64,000 nt of DNA from assembly GCF_024623455.1 (NCBI RefSeq), contig NZ_JANIPJ010000002.1, forward strand, positions 372,001 through 436,000, given 5' to 3'. Positions 56,850 to 64,000 of this stretch are shown in pieces; positions within the stretch are counted from its first letter, which is position 1, and each line of letters starts with the position of its first letter. The translations under genes and the position numbers were made by a program. The notes below the pieces were generated by a model. It saw nothing but the letters and a program-made list of their open reading frames with translations, searched no databases and had not been told where the DNA came from. Origin of the DNA: Paenibacillus soyae. Lineage in GTDB: Bacteria > Bacillota > Bacilli > Paenibacillales > Paenibacillaceae.

Positions 56850-58679
56850 TTAACCTTTCAGCTGTCTCTCTAGGGTAATAATCTCAAGACCTAAGCGCGC
56901 TGCTTCTAGAGCGTCGCCGGCGCGCTCGGCGCGCACCATTTCTTCTTTTTTTCTTTCGATTTCCCGAAGCTGCGGCACCTTCAGGATCGTTCCGATATAA
57001 GCCTCGAGGATCGTCTCGTCGAACGGGAAGTCGCCATCCATAAGAAGGATGGAAGACGCGATCTCTTCAAGACGGTCATCATGCAGGGTTTCGATGAACT
57101 TGGCGGCGTCCGGTTCATATCCGCCCGCATAATAGGCGTATAAATAAGCAGCAAGCGCTGCGTGATCCTCTACGTTAAACGAATCGCCGATTCTCTGATG
57201 CACGGCTTCGGCAATCTCGCGATCCCGCATCATAACGTGCAGCAATCTCCGCTCCGCGTACGTGTATGCCGGCATAATGCCCGGCGCTTTGGACGTACGG
57301 CGCTTTTCATTCCTACCATTATTCCACGAATTGTCGTTATTATCCCCCGAAGGCTTCTTTTTTTGGAGCTCCATCCGGATGTTATGACAATCTTGCTTGA
57401 GCGCGTCAAGCGAGATGTCGAATTCCCTGGACAGCTCTTTCAAATAAACCTCGCGTTCCGTGGATGAATCGAGGCCGGCCACAATATCGATGGCCTCCAT
57501 CAGGTAGTTTTTACGACCTTCTTCTTTTAGCAGTATATGGTTTTTTCTTGAATATATAAGCTTAAATTTTGTAACGGAGACCGGCTCGTCCATAATTTCC
57601 CGCATATAATTTTCCGGTCCGTATTCGTTTATATATTCATCCGGGTCTTTACCCTTCGGCAGCATAGCGACCGATACCCTAAGGCCTGCCGCTTCAAGCA
57701 TCGGGATCGATTTGTAAGCCGCCGCTTGCCCCGCGTCATCCCCGTCGTAGCAGAGCAATACTTCCTCGGCAAGCCGGCGCAGCAAGGAGCAATGTTCTTC
57801 GGTAAGCGCGGTCCCCATCGTAGCAACGCCATTCTGAACGCCGGCGCTCCAAGATTTAATGACGTCCATGTAGCCTTCGAACAATACGACTTGCTTGCTT
57901 TTCCTAATGGCGGGCTTGGCATAATGCAGGTTGTACAGCGTTCTGCTTTTCGTGAAGAGCATCGTTTCCGGCGAGTTTAAATATTTCGGCCCGCCTTCGC
58001 CGATGATGCGCCCCCCGAAAGCGGACGCTTTCCCGCTTGCATCCCACAGAGGAAACATGATCCTGCCTCTGAACCGATCCACATAACCGCTGCCGTCGCT
58101 CTTCGCGGACAGCAGACCGCCCTTCTCCATCAGAACGGGATCGAAGCCTCTTCCCGTCAGAAAGCGGGTCAATACGTCCCACTCGTCCGGCGCAAATCCG
58201 ATCATGAAATGATCGATCAAACGATCCGACAGCCCTCTCTCGCGCAAATAGTTTTTGGCCCGGCTTCCTTGCTTCGTATTATTAAGCAAGTGATGATAAA
58301 ATTTGATGGCCAGCTCATGCGCTTCGATCAGCTTCAGGCGGTTAGGATCCTGGGTCGTCTCCTTGCCGCTTTCTCCCGCCCAAGTAATCGGCATGCCGGC
58401 TTCTTCGGCGAGGTATCGGACAGCTTCCGGGAACGTGTACCCTTCCTTAAACTCCATGAATCGAATGACGTTTCCGCTTTTCCCGCAGCCGTAGCAATGG
58501 AAGATCTGCAGCTCCGGAGTGACGGTGAACGAAGGCGTTTTCTCTGAATGAAACGGACATAACCCCTTCATATATTTGCCCTGCTTCGTGAGGTGAACGT
58601 ACTTTCCGACCGTTTCCACGATGTCATGACGTTTGCGTACCGCGTCAATGACCTCATCCGGTATCTTACCGTTTGTCAT
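56850..58679 (-). CDS. dnaG: DNA primase
   Basis: Makes RNA primers at the replication fork. 609 residues: N-terminal zinc domain (CPFH..CYGCG, about 40-65), TOPRIM core with LFEGYMDVIKSW and YDGDDAGQAAAYKS, and a helical C-terminal helicase-binding domain (about 470-609). Between these the linker around 435-455 is rich in Asn/Lys. Second of yqxD-dnaG-sigA. Confidence 0.97.
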   Translation of the reverse strand: MTNGKIPDEVIDAVRKRHDIVETVGKYVHLTKQGKYMKGLCPFHSEKTPSFTVTPELQIFHCYGCGKSGNVIRFMEFKEGYTFPEAVRYLAEEAGMPITWAGESGKETTQDPNRLKLIEAHELAIKFYHHLLNNTKQGSRAKNYLRERGLSDRLIDHFMIGFAPDEWDVLTRFLTGRGFDPVLMEKGGLLSAKSDGSGYVDRFRGRIMFPLWDASGKASAFGGRIIGEGGPKYLNSPETMLFTKSRTLYNLHYAKPAIRKSKQVVLFEGYMDVIKSWSAGVQNGVATMGTALTEEHCSLLRRLAEEVLLCYDGDDAGQAAAYKSIPMLEAAGLRVSVAMLPKGKDPDEYINEYGPENYMREIMDEPVSVTKFKLIYSRKNHILLKEEGRKNYLMEAIDIVAGLDSSTEREVYLKELSREFDISLDALKQDCHNIRMELQKKKPSGDNNDNSWNNGRNEKRRTSKAPGIMPAYTYAERRLLHVMMRDREIAEAVHQRIGDSFNVEDHAALAAYLYAYYAGGYEPDAAKFIETLHDDRLEEIASSILLMDGDFPFDETILEAYIGTILKVPQLREIERKKEEMVRAERAGDALEAARLGLEIITLERQLKG

Positions 58680-58736
58680 CGTTCATCACCAACATCTCAG
58701 CAAATTGATTCTAGTTCAGATTTTTAATAATATTCG

Positions 58737-59219
58737 CTAAACGTCCGGTTTCTCCTGCTCGATTTGCAAAACTTTTGTCAACTTTTGTTGAAAAGCTTTA
58801 CGGTCGTCCTCGGTCATCGCTTTTGGCCCTTTCGTTCTGCCTCCCGCGCGCCTCAATCTCGCCCCTTGATGTCTGCGTTCCATCAAATAATCGATGTTCT
58901 CGTCCGTATACTGCTCGCCTCTCGGCGAAAGCACGACCGCTCCTTTGCCGAGCGCCATGCAGGCGAGACCGAAATCCTGAGTCACGAGAATATTCTTAGG
59001 CCTAATATGATTCATAATATACAGATCGACCGATTGGCTGCTGCGGTCGACCTGGACGACGCGAACGCCTTCTCTCGCTTCCATTCGATGGTCGTAGGAG
59101 GCAACCATGCAGACGGAAGCTCCGAACGCTTTTGCCGTTTCTTCGATTTCGGATTTGACCGGACACGCGTCCGCGTCAACGACGATAGTCAACGCATCTG
59201 GAATTGGAATAAGTTTCAC
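58737..59219 (-). CDS. yqxD: YaiI/YqxD family (DUF188) protein
   Basis: 160 residues: IVVDADACPVKSEIEE near the start, DHRMEAREGVRVVQVDRSSQSVDLYIMNH in outline and LVTQDFGLACMALGKGA, the DUF188 pattern with PIN-like acidic residues, suggesting a nuclease, not shown. GTG start. Position before dnaG is conserved in Bacillus. Confidence 0.9.
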   Translation of the reverse strand: MKLIPIPDALTIVVDADACPVKSEIEETAKAFGASVCMVASYDHRMEAREGVRVVQVDRSSQSVDLYIMNHIRPKNILVTQDFGLACMALGKGAVVLSPRGEQYTDENIDYLMERRHQGARLRRAGGRTKGPKAMTEDDRKAFQQKLTKVLQIEQEKPDV

Positions 59220-59286
59220 CGCTCGCCCTCGAAATGTTGGATTGCCCTACTATTATATACGGTGAACGGTCAAAAAAATCCTGCAT

Positions 59287-60108
59287 TTACTGTCCTCGGA
59301 CGTACTCCATGATCAGGCTTGCCGTTTCTTCCACCGCTCGGTGCGACACGTCGATGACGACGCAATCCAGCTTCTTCATCACTTCGTCCGCATACCGCAG
59401 CTCCTGCTCGATCCGATCCGTCGTTGCGTACGATGCCGTATTGGGCAGACCTAATGCCTTTAACCGTTCTTTGCGAATGACGTTCAGATACGCCGTATTG
59501 ATCGTGAGCCCGATAATTTTGTTTTTGGGCAGCTTGAACAATTCGTCCGGCGGCTTAAGCTCCGGCACCAGCGGAACGTTCGCGACCTTAAACTTCTGAT
59601 GGGCCAAGTACATGGAGAGCGGCGTCTTGGATGTGCGGGACACCCCGACGAGGACGATATCCGCTTTGAGCACTCCTGATGTATCTCTCGCGTCGTCGTA
59701 TTTGACGGCGAATTCGACCGCCTCGACCTTGCGGAAATAATCGGCGTCGAGCACATGGTTCAGTCCCGGCTCTTGGCGGGATTTCCGGCCCGTCTGATGC
59801 TCGAGCGTTTCGATGAACGGTCCCAGCAGGTCGATGGCGGCGATTTGATGCTCCTCCGCCAGTCTCTTCATCGCTTCCCGCAGCTGGGGCAGAACCAAGG
59901 TGTACAGAACGATCGCCTGCGAAACCTTGGCGAGCTCCGTAATCCGGATCAGCGCCGATTCGTCCGAGACGAACGGCGCCCTCCGAATTTCCGCGCTGAT
60001 CGGGTGAAACTGCGCAATGGCGGCGCGAACGACCAGCTCGCCCGTATCGCCTGCCGCGTCGGATACGACATATACGATAACTTCGGGTTTACCCAAGGAT
60101 TGCGTCAT
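59287..60108 (-). CDS. ppsR: Pyruvate phosphate dikinase regulatory protein
   Basis: Bifunctional kinase/pyrophosphorylase (DUF299) that controls pyruvate phosphate dikinase by reversible phosphorylation; B. subtilis YqfL. 273 residues: VYVVSDAAGDTGELVVRAAIAQF at the start, P-loop-like GVSRTSKTPLSMYLA near residue 155 and CVVIDVSHRAVEETAS at the end. ATG 60108 has GGAAAGG nine bases upstream. The usual neighbour ccpN (yqzB), which in B. subtilis lies between glyS and this gene, is absent. Confidence 0.9.
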   Translation of the reverse strand: MTQSLGKPEVIVYVVSDAAGDTGELVVRAAIAQFHPISAEIRRAPFVSDESALIRITELAKVSQAIVLYTLVLPQLREAMKRLAEEHQIAAIDLLGPFIETLEHQTGRKSRQEPGLNHVLDADYFRKVEAVEFAVKYDDARDTSGVLKADIVLVGVSRTSKTPLSMYLAHQKFKVANVPLVPELKPPDELFKLPKNKIIGLTINTAYLNVIRKERLKALGLPNTASYATTDRIEQELRYADEVMKKLDCVVIDVSHRAVEETASLIMEYVRGQ

Positions 60109-60156
60109 GCACTTCATCCTTTCCGCGCGCTCTCATATTTACACACAGGTACAGCT

Positions 60157-62238
60157 TTACCAAACGAGCTTCGAGAAATCCGCGATTTTGGCGATGTCCG
60201 CGGCTATGACTTTCAGCATGGCCAGACGGTTAGCCCGGACCTTCTCGTCTTCGGCCATAACCATAACGCTGTCGAAATAAGCTTGAATCGACGGTTTAAG
60301 CGCGGCAAGCGATTCGATCGCGGCCGAAGCGCTTCGATTCGACATCGCGGCTTGGAATGCCGCCTGCCCGTTTTGCCAAGCTTGATACAGCTGGCCTTCC
60401 GCCGCTTCCGCGAACAACGCCGGATCGACGGTATCGCTTGTAGCTTTCCCCGCCAGATTGCATATCCGGTTCAGCTGCTCCACGACAAGCTTGAATTCCA
60501 GCCTGCTCTCGCCCGAAGCGAGCGCGCCGACGGCGGAAGCGCGATTAGCCGTAAGAAGCAGATCGTTAATGCCTGGCGCCATTGCGGCGTCCACGACGTC
60601 GTAACGATGGCCTTGCTCGGACAGCCAATTTTTGACCCGAAGCGAGAAGAACTCGCCCAATTCTTTACGAATATCGTCGGCGGAACGTTTCAGTCCTCTC
60701 TCTTCGTGTACGCTCAGCGCAATATCATAAAGCTCGTTCAAGCCGAGCTTAATGTCGAACGCAAGCAAAATTTGAACGATACCCGCCGCTTGTCTTCGAA
60801 GCGCGTACGGATCCTGCGAGCCTGTCGGAATGATGCCGATCGAAAAACATCCGACGATCGTATCGATTTTGTCGGCCAGGCTCACAATGGCGCCCGTCAG
60901 CTCGGAAGGAACGGCGTCGCCCGAGAATCTAGGCTGATAATGCTCGTTGATGGCTTTGGCGACTTGCTCGCTCTCGCCAAGCTTGCGGGCGTAATCTTCG
61001 CCCATGATGCCTTGCAGCTCCGGGAATTCGTATACCATCTGCGATACGAGATCGAACTTGCATATCGCTGCGGCGCGGGACACGTGGGCGGCCGCTTCCG
61101 GCGACGCCTTCAGGGCGCCTGCAATCGCGTTCGCTACGGACACGATGCGGCGAACCTTGTCGGCCACCGTTCCAAGCTCTTCATGGTATACGATGGATTC
61201 CAGCTTCGAAAGCGCGTGCTCGATGGTCAGCTTATGATCTTCCTCGTAGAAGAACTTCGCGTCGGACAGTCTAGCGCGCAATACTTTTTCGTTACCCTTC
61301 GATACCAGATCGATGGAGCGGCGGTCGCCGTTGCGCACCGTTACGAAATACGGCAGCAGCTTGCCGTTGCCGTCCAGCACAGGGAAGTAACGCTGATGCT
61401 CTCTCATCGACGTGATCAGTACTTCCTGCGGGATGTTCAAGAACGAAGGATCGAAGGTGCCATAGAGGGCGTTCGGGTACTCAACCAGGAACAGCACTTC
61501 CTCCAGCAAGTCCTCTTTGATCGCGATCGTCCAGTTTTTCTCCGTCTTCAGATCGTCCAGCTGCTTCAGAATAAGAGCCTCGCGCTCGGTGATATCCACG
61601 ATCACGTGCTGCTCGCGAAGAGCCTCCGCATAGCGGGCAGGTTCGCTTATAACGGCGTCTTCGCCCAGGAAGCGGTGTCCGCGGGACACATTGCCCGTCG
61701 CGACGCCCGCGATTTCGAAAGGAATAATCTCCTGTCCGAACATCGCTACCATCCATCGGATTGGGCGGACGAAACGAAGCTCGTAGCTGCCCCAGCGCAT
61801 ATTTTTTGGAAAGGACATCGAAGTGATCAGGCTGCTAAGCCCATCGGCGAGAATAGAAGCCGTTTCAAGGCCGATGCTGCTTTTCTTCGCGTAGACGTAT
61901 TCTACTCCAGCCAGCTCTTGGAAGTAGAGCTGCTCCGGCTCGACGCCTTGGCTGCGCGCGAAGCCGAGCGCCGCTTTGCTCCAGTTGCCCGCTTCGTCCA
62001 TCGCGATCTTGCGGGACGGGCCCTTCGCTTCTTCGTTGCTGTCCGCTTGTTTCTCCGCGACGTCGCGGACGAGGATAGCCAGCCTTCTAGGCGTTGCGAA
62101 AGCTTCAACCACACCGTGTTCGACCCTGGATTCGGACAGCCACTTCTCGGCCTTCTCTTTCAATTGATTGATCGCGCCGCGCACGAAACGCGCAGGCACC
62201 TCTTCTAGGCCGATCTCCAGTAATAGGTCTTTAGCCAT
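60157..62238 (-). CDS. glyS: Glycyl-tRNA synthetase beta subunit
   Basis: 693 residues, usual length. Begins KDLLLEIGLEEVPARFV; includes GVATGNVSRGHRFLG, ITSMREHQRYFPVLD and DPYALRRQAAGIVQIL, then a C-terminal anticodon-binding domain. The beta subunit recognises tRNA and works as an alpha2-beta2 enzyme with GlyQ, whose stop is one base before this start. Controlled with glyQ by the Gly T-box. Confidence 0.97.
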   Translation of the reverse strand: MAKDLLLEIGLEEVPARFVRGAINQLKEKAEKWLSESRVEHGVVEAFATPRRLAILVRDVAEKQADSNEEAKGPSRKIAMDEAGNWSKAALGFARSQGVEPEQLYFQELAGVEYVYAKKSSIGLETASILADGLSSLITSMSFPKNMRWGSYELRFVRPIRWMVAMFGQEIIPFEIAGVATGNVSRGHRFLGEDAVISEPARYAEALREQHVIVDITEREALILKQLDDLKTEKNWTIAIKEDLLEEVLFLVEYPNALYGTFDPSFLNIPQEVLITSMREHQRYFPVLDGNGKLLPYFVTVRNGDRRSIDLVSKGNEKVLRARLSDAKFFYEEDHKLTIEHALSKLESIVYHEELGTVADKVRRIVSVANAIAGALKASPEAAAHVSRAAAICKFDLVSQMVYEFPELQGIMGEDYARKLGESEQVAKAINEHYQPRFSGDAVPSELTGAIVSLADKIDTIVGCFSIGIIPTGSQDPYALRRQAAGIVQILLAFDIKLGLNELYDIALSVHEERGLKRSADDIRKELGEFFSLRVKNWLSEQGHRYDVVDAAMAPGINDLLLTANRASAVGALASGESRLEFKLVVEQLNRICNLAGKATSDTVDPALFAEAAEGQLYQAWQNGQAAFQAAMSNRSASAAIESLAALKPSIQAYFDSVMVMAEDEKVRANRLAMLKVIAADIAKIADFSKLVW

Positions 62239-62239
62239 T

Positions 62240-63118
62240 CTACTCCACTCCTTTCTTCAGCAACGGGAATCCCAGACGTTCGCGTTCTTCCAGATAGGTA
62301 GCCGCGCACTGGCGCGCCAAGTTCCGGACTCTCGTTATATAACCCGTACGCTCCGTCACGCTGATCGCTCCGCGCGCGTCCAGAAGGTTGAACGTATGGG
62401 AGCACTTCAGCACGTAATCGTAAGCCGGGAACACCAGATGATGCTCCATCGTTTTTTTCGCTTCTTCCTCGTACATGTTGAACAAGGAGAACAGCATCGC
62501 CGTGTCCGACGTCTCGAACGTATATTTGGAATGCTCGAATTCAGGCTGCAGGAATACATCGCCGTACGTCACGCCGTCCACCCATTCCAGGTCGAATACG
62601 TTCTCTTTCTCTTGAATATAGGAAGCCAGTCGCTCCATGCCGTACGTAATTTCAACCGCTACCGGATTCGCGTCGATGCCGCCTACCTGTTGGAAATACG
62701 TGAACTGGGTGATTTCCATGCCGTCCAGCCATACTTCCCAGCCAAGTCCCCAGGCACCGAGAGTAGGAGACTCCCAGTTATCCTCGACGAAGCGGATATC
62801 ATGGTCTTTGGCGTCGATGCCAAGACGTTTCAAGCTCTCCAGATACAGCTCTTGGATGTTATCCGGCGACGGCTTCAGAATCACTTGAAATTGATGATGC
62901 TGGTACAAGCGGTTCGGGTTCTCCCCGTAACGGCCGTCCGCCGGGCGGCGGGAAGGCTCAACGTAAGCCACGTTCCATGGCTCCGGGCCGATCGAGCGAA
63001 GGAACGTCATGGGATTCATCGTGCCCGCGCCCTTCTCTACGTCGTAGGGCTGTACCAGAATGCAGTTCTGTTCCGCCCAGAACTGTTGAAGCGTTAAGAT
63101 CATGCCTTGAAAATTCAT
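62240..63118 (-). CDS. glyQ: Glycyl-tRNA synthetase alpha subunit
   Basis: Catalytic class II subunit. 292 residues: [61 protein letters not shown] (motif 2), and [20 protein letters not shown]. It lies behind a T-box leader and directly before glyS. Confidence 0.97.
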   Translation of the reverse strand: MNFQGMILTLQQFWAEQNCILVQPYDVEKGAGTMNPMTFLRSIGPEPWNVAYVEPSRRPADGRYGENPNRLYQHHQFQVILKPSPDNIQELYLESLKRLGIDAKDHDIRFVEDNWESPTLGAWGLGWEVWLDGMEITQFTYFQQVGGIDANPVAVEITYGMERLASYIQEKENVFDLEWVDGVTYGDVFLQPEFEHSKYTFETSDTAMLFSLFNMYEEEAKKTMEHHLVFPAYDYVLKCSHTFNLLDARGAISVTERTGYITRVRNLARQCAATYLEERERLGFPLLKKGVE

Positions 63119-63189
63119 TCCGTTTCGACTCCTTCTTCCTTGTTATCGTAAAGCTTAAACACGAGCATCCTATGTATCGGCGATTGCAA

Positions 63190-63405
63190 AACAAAAAACT
63201 CCCGCCTCTACGTCTGCTCATCAGACGTAGGGACGAGAGTTGTATCCCGCGGTTCCACCCTACTTGGTTATCCTTTCACGGATAACCCTCTTTGTTCAAA
63301 ATAGACTCCGGAGCGCCCTTCGTCGTGTTCGTCCCATCGGGCTCTCACTTCCCCCGATTCGCTGCAATTTGTCGACGTTTCACGATTACTTTCTCCATCA
63401 TCGTC
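63190..63405 (-). promoter_or_regulatory. T-box leader of glyQS (glycine specifier)
   Basis: On the minus strand: stem I with a specifier candidate GGC at 63317-63315 in GAAGGGCGCTCC, stem III GGTTATCC/GGATAACC, the T-box core AGGGTGGAACCGCGGG (63246-63261), and a terminator hairpin with inner CTACGTCTG/CAGACGTAG and a T run (63193-63239). Uncharged tRNA-Gly would stabilise the antiterminator. Confidence 0.93.
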
Positions 63406-63423
63406 CACTATTCATAATTTTAT

Positions 63424-63452
63424 ATTGTATTCATCTAAATGCCAAAAGTCAA
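63424..63452 (-). promoter_or_regulatory. Sigma-A promoter of glyQS
   Basis: TTGACT, 17 bases, TACAAT on the minus strand. The -35 overlaps the last codon and stop of recO. Confidence 0.75.
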
Positions 63453-64000
63453 ACGAATTTGTCAAGCTGATCGAGAAAGTTGCGGGATTTCAAATGGAGC
63501 CCAAGCTGCGCGTCCATTAACGCGCGCATATGGCGTTTCAGCTCCGTTTTCGTTTCGGGCTTTACCGTGATCGCGCCTAGTCTTCTCATGTCCAATCTTC
63601 GAAACAGGCGCAATAGCTTATGAGCGCTTTCGCTTATGGCGGCCGCGGATGGATCTCGCCCCCCGCATCTTCCGCATAAGACGCCGCCCGCATGGGCCGA
63701 CAGCTTAAACGGTCCGACCCGATTGCCGCAGGAAACGCACTCTTCCAGCTCCGGAGCGTAACCGGACAGATCCAGCACTCTCATTTCGTACACATGCATC
63801 ACGATTTGCGGATCCTTGCCTTCGCTGAATGCGGTGAGACAAGCTTTCAACTGCTCGAAATAGAAGACGCTGGGCTCCTCCTCCTGCAGCGTTCGATCGG
63901 TCAGCTCCGCCGCGTAAGAGGCGTAGGCGGATAGATCCAGATGCATACGCAAATCATGGTGAGATTCGATAATCTCACCATGATTGAGCGTTCCGAGGCC
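63449..64000 (-). CDS. recO: DNA repair protein RecO (partial, N-terminus beyond window)
   Basis: About 183 C-terminal residues of a roughly 250-residue protein; the frame stays open to the window end. RecO anneals DNA and loads RecA with RecR. Seen: the end of the OB domain (TLNHGEIIES), YFEQLKACLTAFSEG, VLDLSGYAPELEECVSCG and a second CGRCGG forming the zinc site. It precedes glyQS as in Bacillus. Confidence 0.94.
   Translation of the reverse strand, partial: GLGTLNHGEIIESHHDLRMHLDLSAYASYAAELTDRTLQEEEPSVFYFEQLKACLTAFSEGKDPQIVMHVYEMRVLDLSGYAPELEECVSCGNRVGPFKLSAHAGGVLCGRCGGRDPSAAAISESAHKLLRLFRRLDMRRLGAITVKPETKTELKRHMRALMDAQLGLHLKSRNFLDQLDKFV

Noticed and set aside
59755..62208. An 817-codon open frame on the plus strand opposite glyS and ppsR
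   Set aside because: It is a mirror frame of two certain genes, has Arg/His-rich composition and no recognisable domain. Biased codon use in a GC-rich genome produces such frames.

Overview
The window reads as chromosome of an endospore-forming Firmicute of the Paenibacillus/Cohnella type. Reasons: the order spoIIIAA-AH, accB-accC, yqhY, nusB, folD, xseA, xseB, ispA, dxs and the order recO, glyQ, glyS, ppsR, yqxD, dnaG, sigA match the Bacillus subtilis yq region; there are further spore genes (splB, gerP); ribosome binding sites are strong AGGAGG types with frequent TTG and GTG starts; and T-box leaders precede two aminoacyl-tRNA synthetase genes. The DNA looks fairly GC-rich for a Firmicute. 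I see no insertion sequence, prophage, CRISPR array, tRNA or rRNA gene. Most of the window is core chromosome, with accessory genes mainly between 31 and 52 kb.

Layout. 1-6.5 kb (minus strand): isoprenoid synthesis (dxs, cut by the window edge, and ispA), exonuclease VII, folD, nusB, and an Asp23/AmaP/DUF2273 membrane-stress cluster. 6.5-14.6 kb (minus): accC, accB, the eight-gene spoIIIA operon with a good sigma-E promoter, and yqhV. 14.6-16.8 kb (plus): an inserted module comA-comB (sulfolactate synthesis) plus a DUF441 membrane protein behind a very good sigma-E promoter. 16.9-21 kb (minus): lysC, efp, pepP, aroQ, yqhR. 21-24.4 kb: yqhQ, a small membrane protein, mntR, splB. 24.4-31.1 kb (minus): ccdA, the zinc uptake operon znuA-znuC-znuB behind a consensus promoter overlapped by a Zur box, metG with its T-box, yidD and zur.

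31.1-34.2 kb: two small membrane proteins, an Hsp20-like protein, and a gerPA-gerPE spore germination operon behind a textbook sigma-K promoter; gerPF is not present. 34.2-42 kb (minus): a glycogen operon glgB-glgC-glgD-glgA followed by a family GH15 glucoamylase-like enzyme. 42-49 kb: a tandem zinc-finger-like protein, a PAS-like/XRE regulator, and a translationally overlapping operon of an ABC ATPase, a membrane-anchored alpha/beta hydrolase and the RNA polymerase recycling motor HelD. This last group is the best candidate here for an undescribed functional unit. 49-52.4 kb: DUF4190, DUF1540 and YpuI proteins and a secreted subtilisin-like protease with an extra N-terminal domain. 52.4-64 kb (minus): RNase P RNA, a Nif3-family gene, trmK, a DUF2157 protein, sigA, dnaG, yqxD, ppsR, glyS, glyQ with its T-box, and recO (cut by the window edge).

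Genes were identified by recognition of family motifs and of gene order; no database search was run. Start sites were chosen from Shine-Dalgarno spacing and are often internal to the longest open frame.
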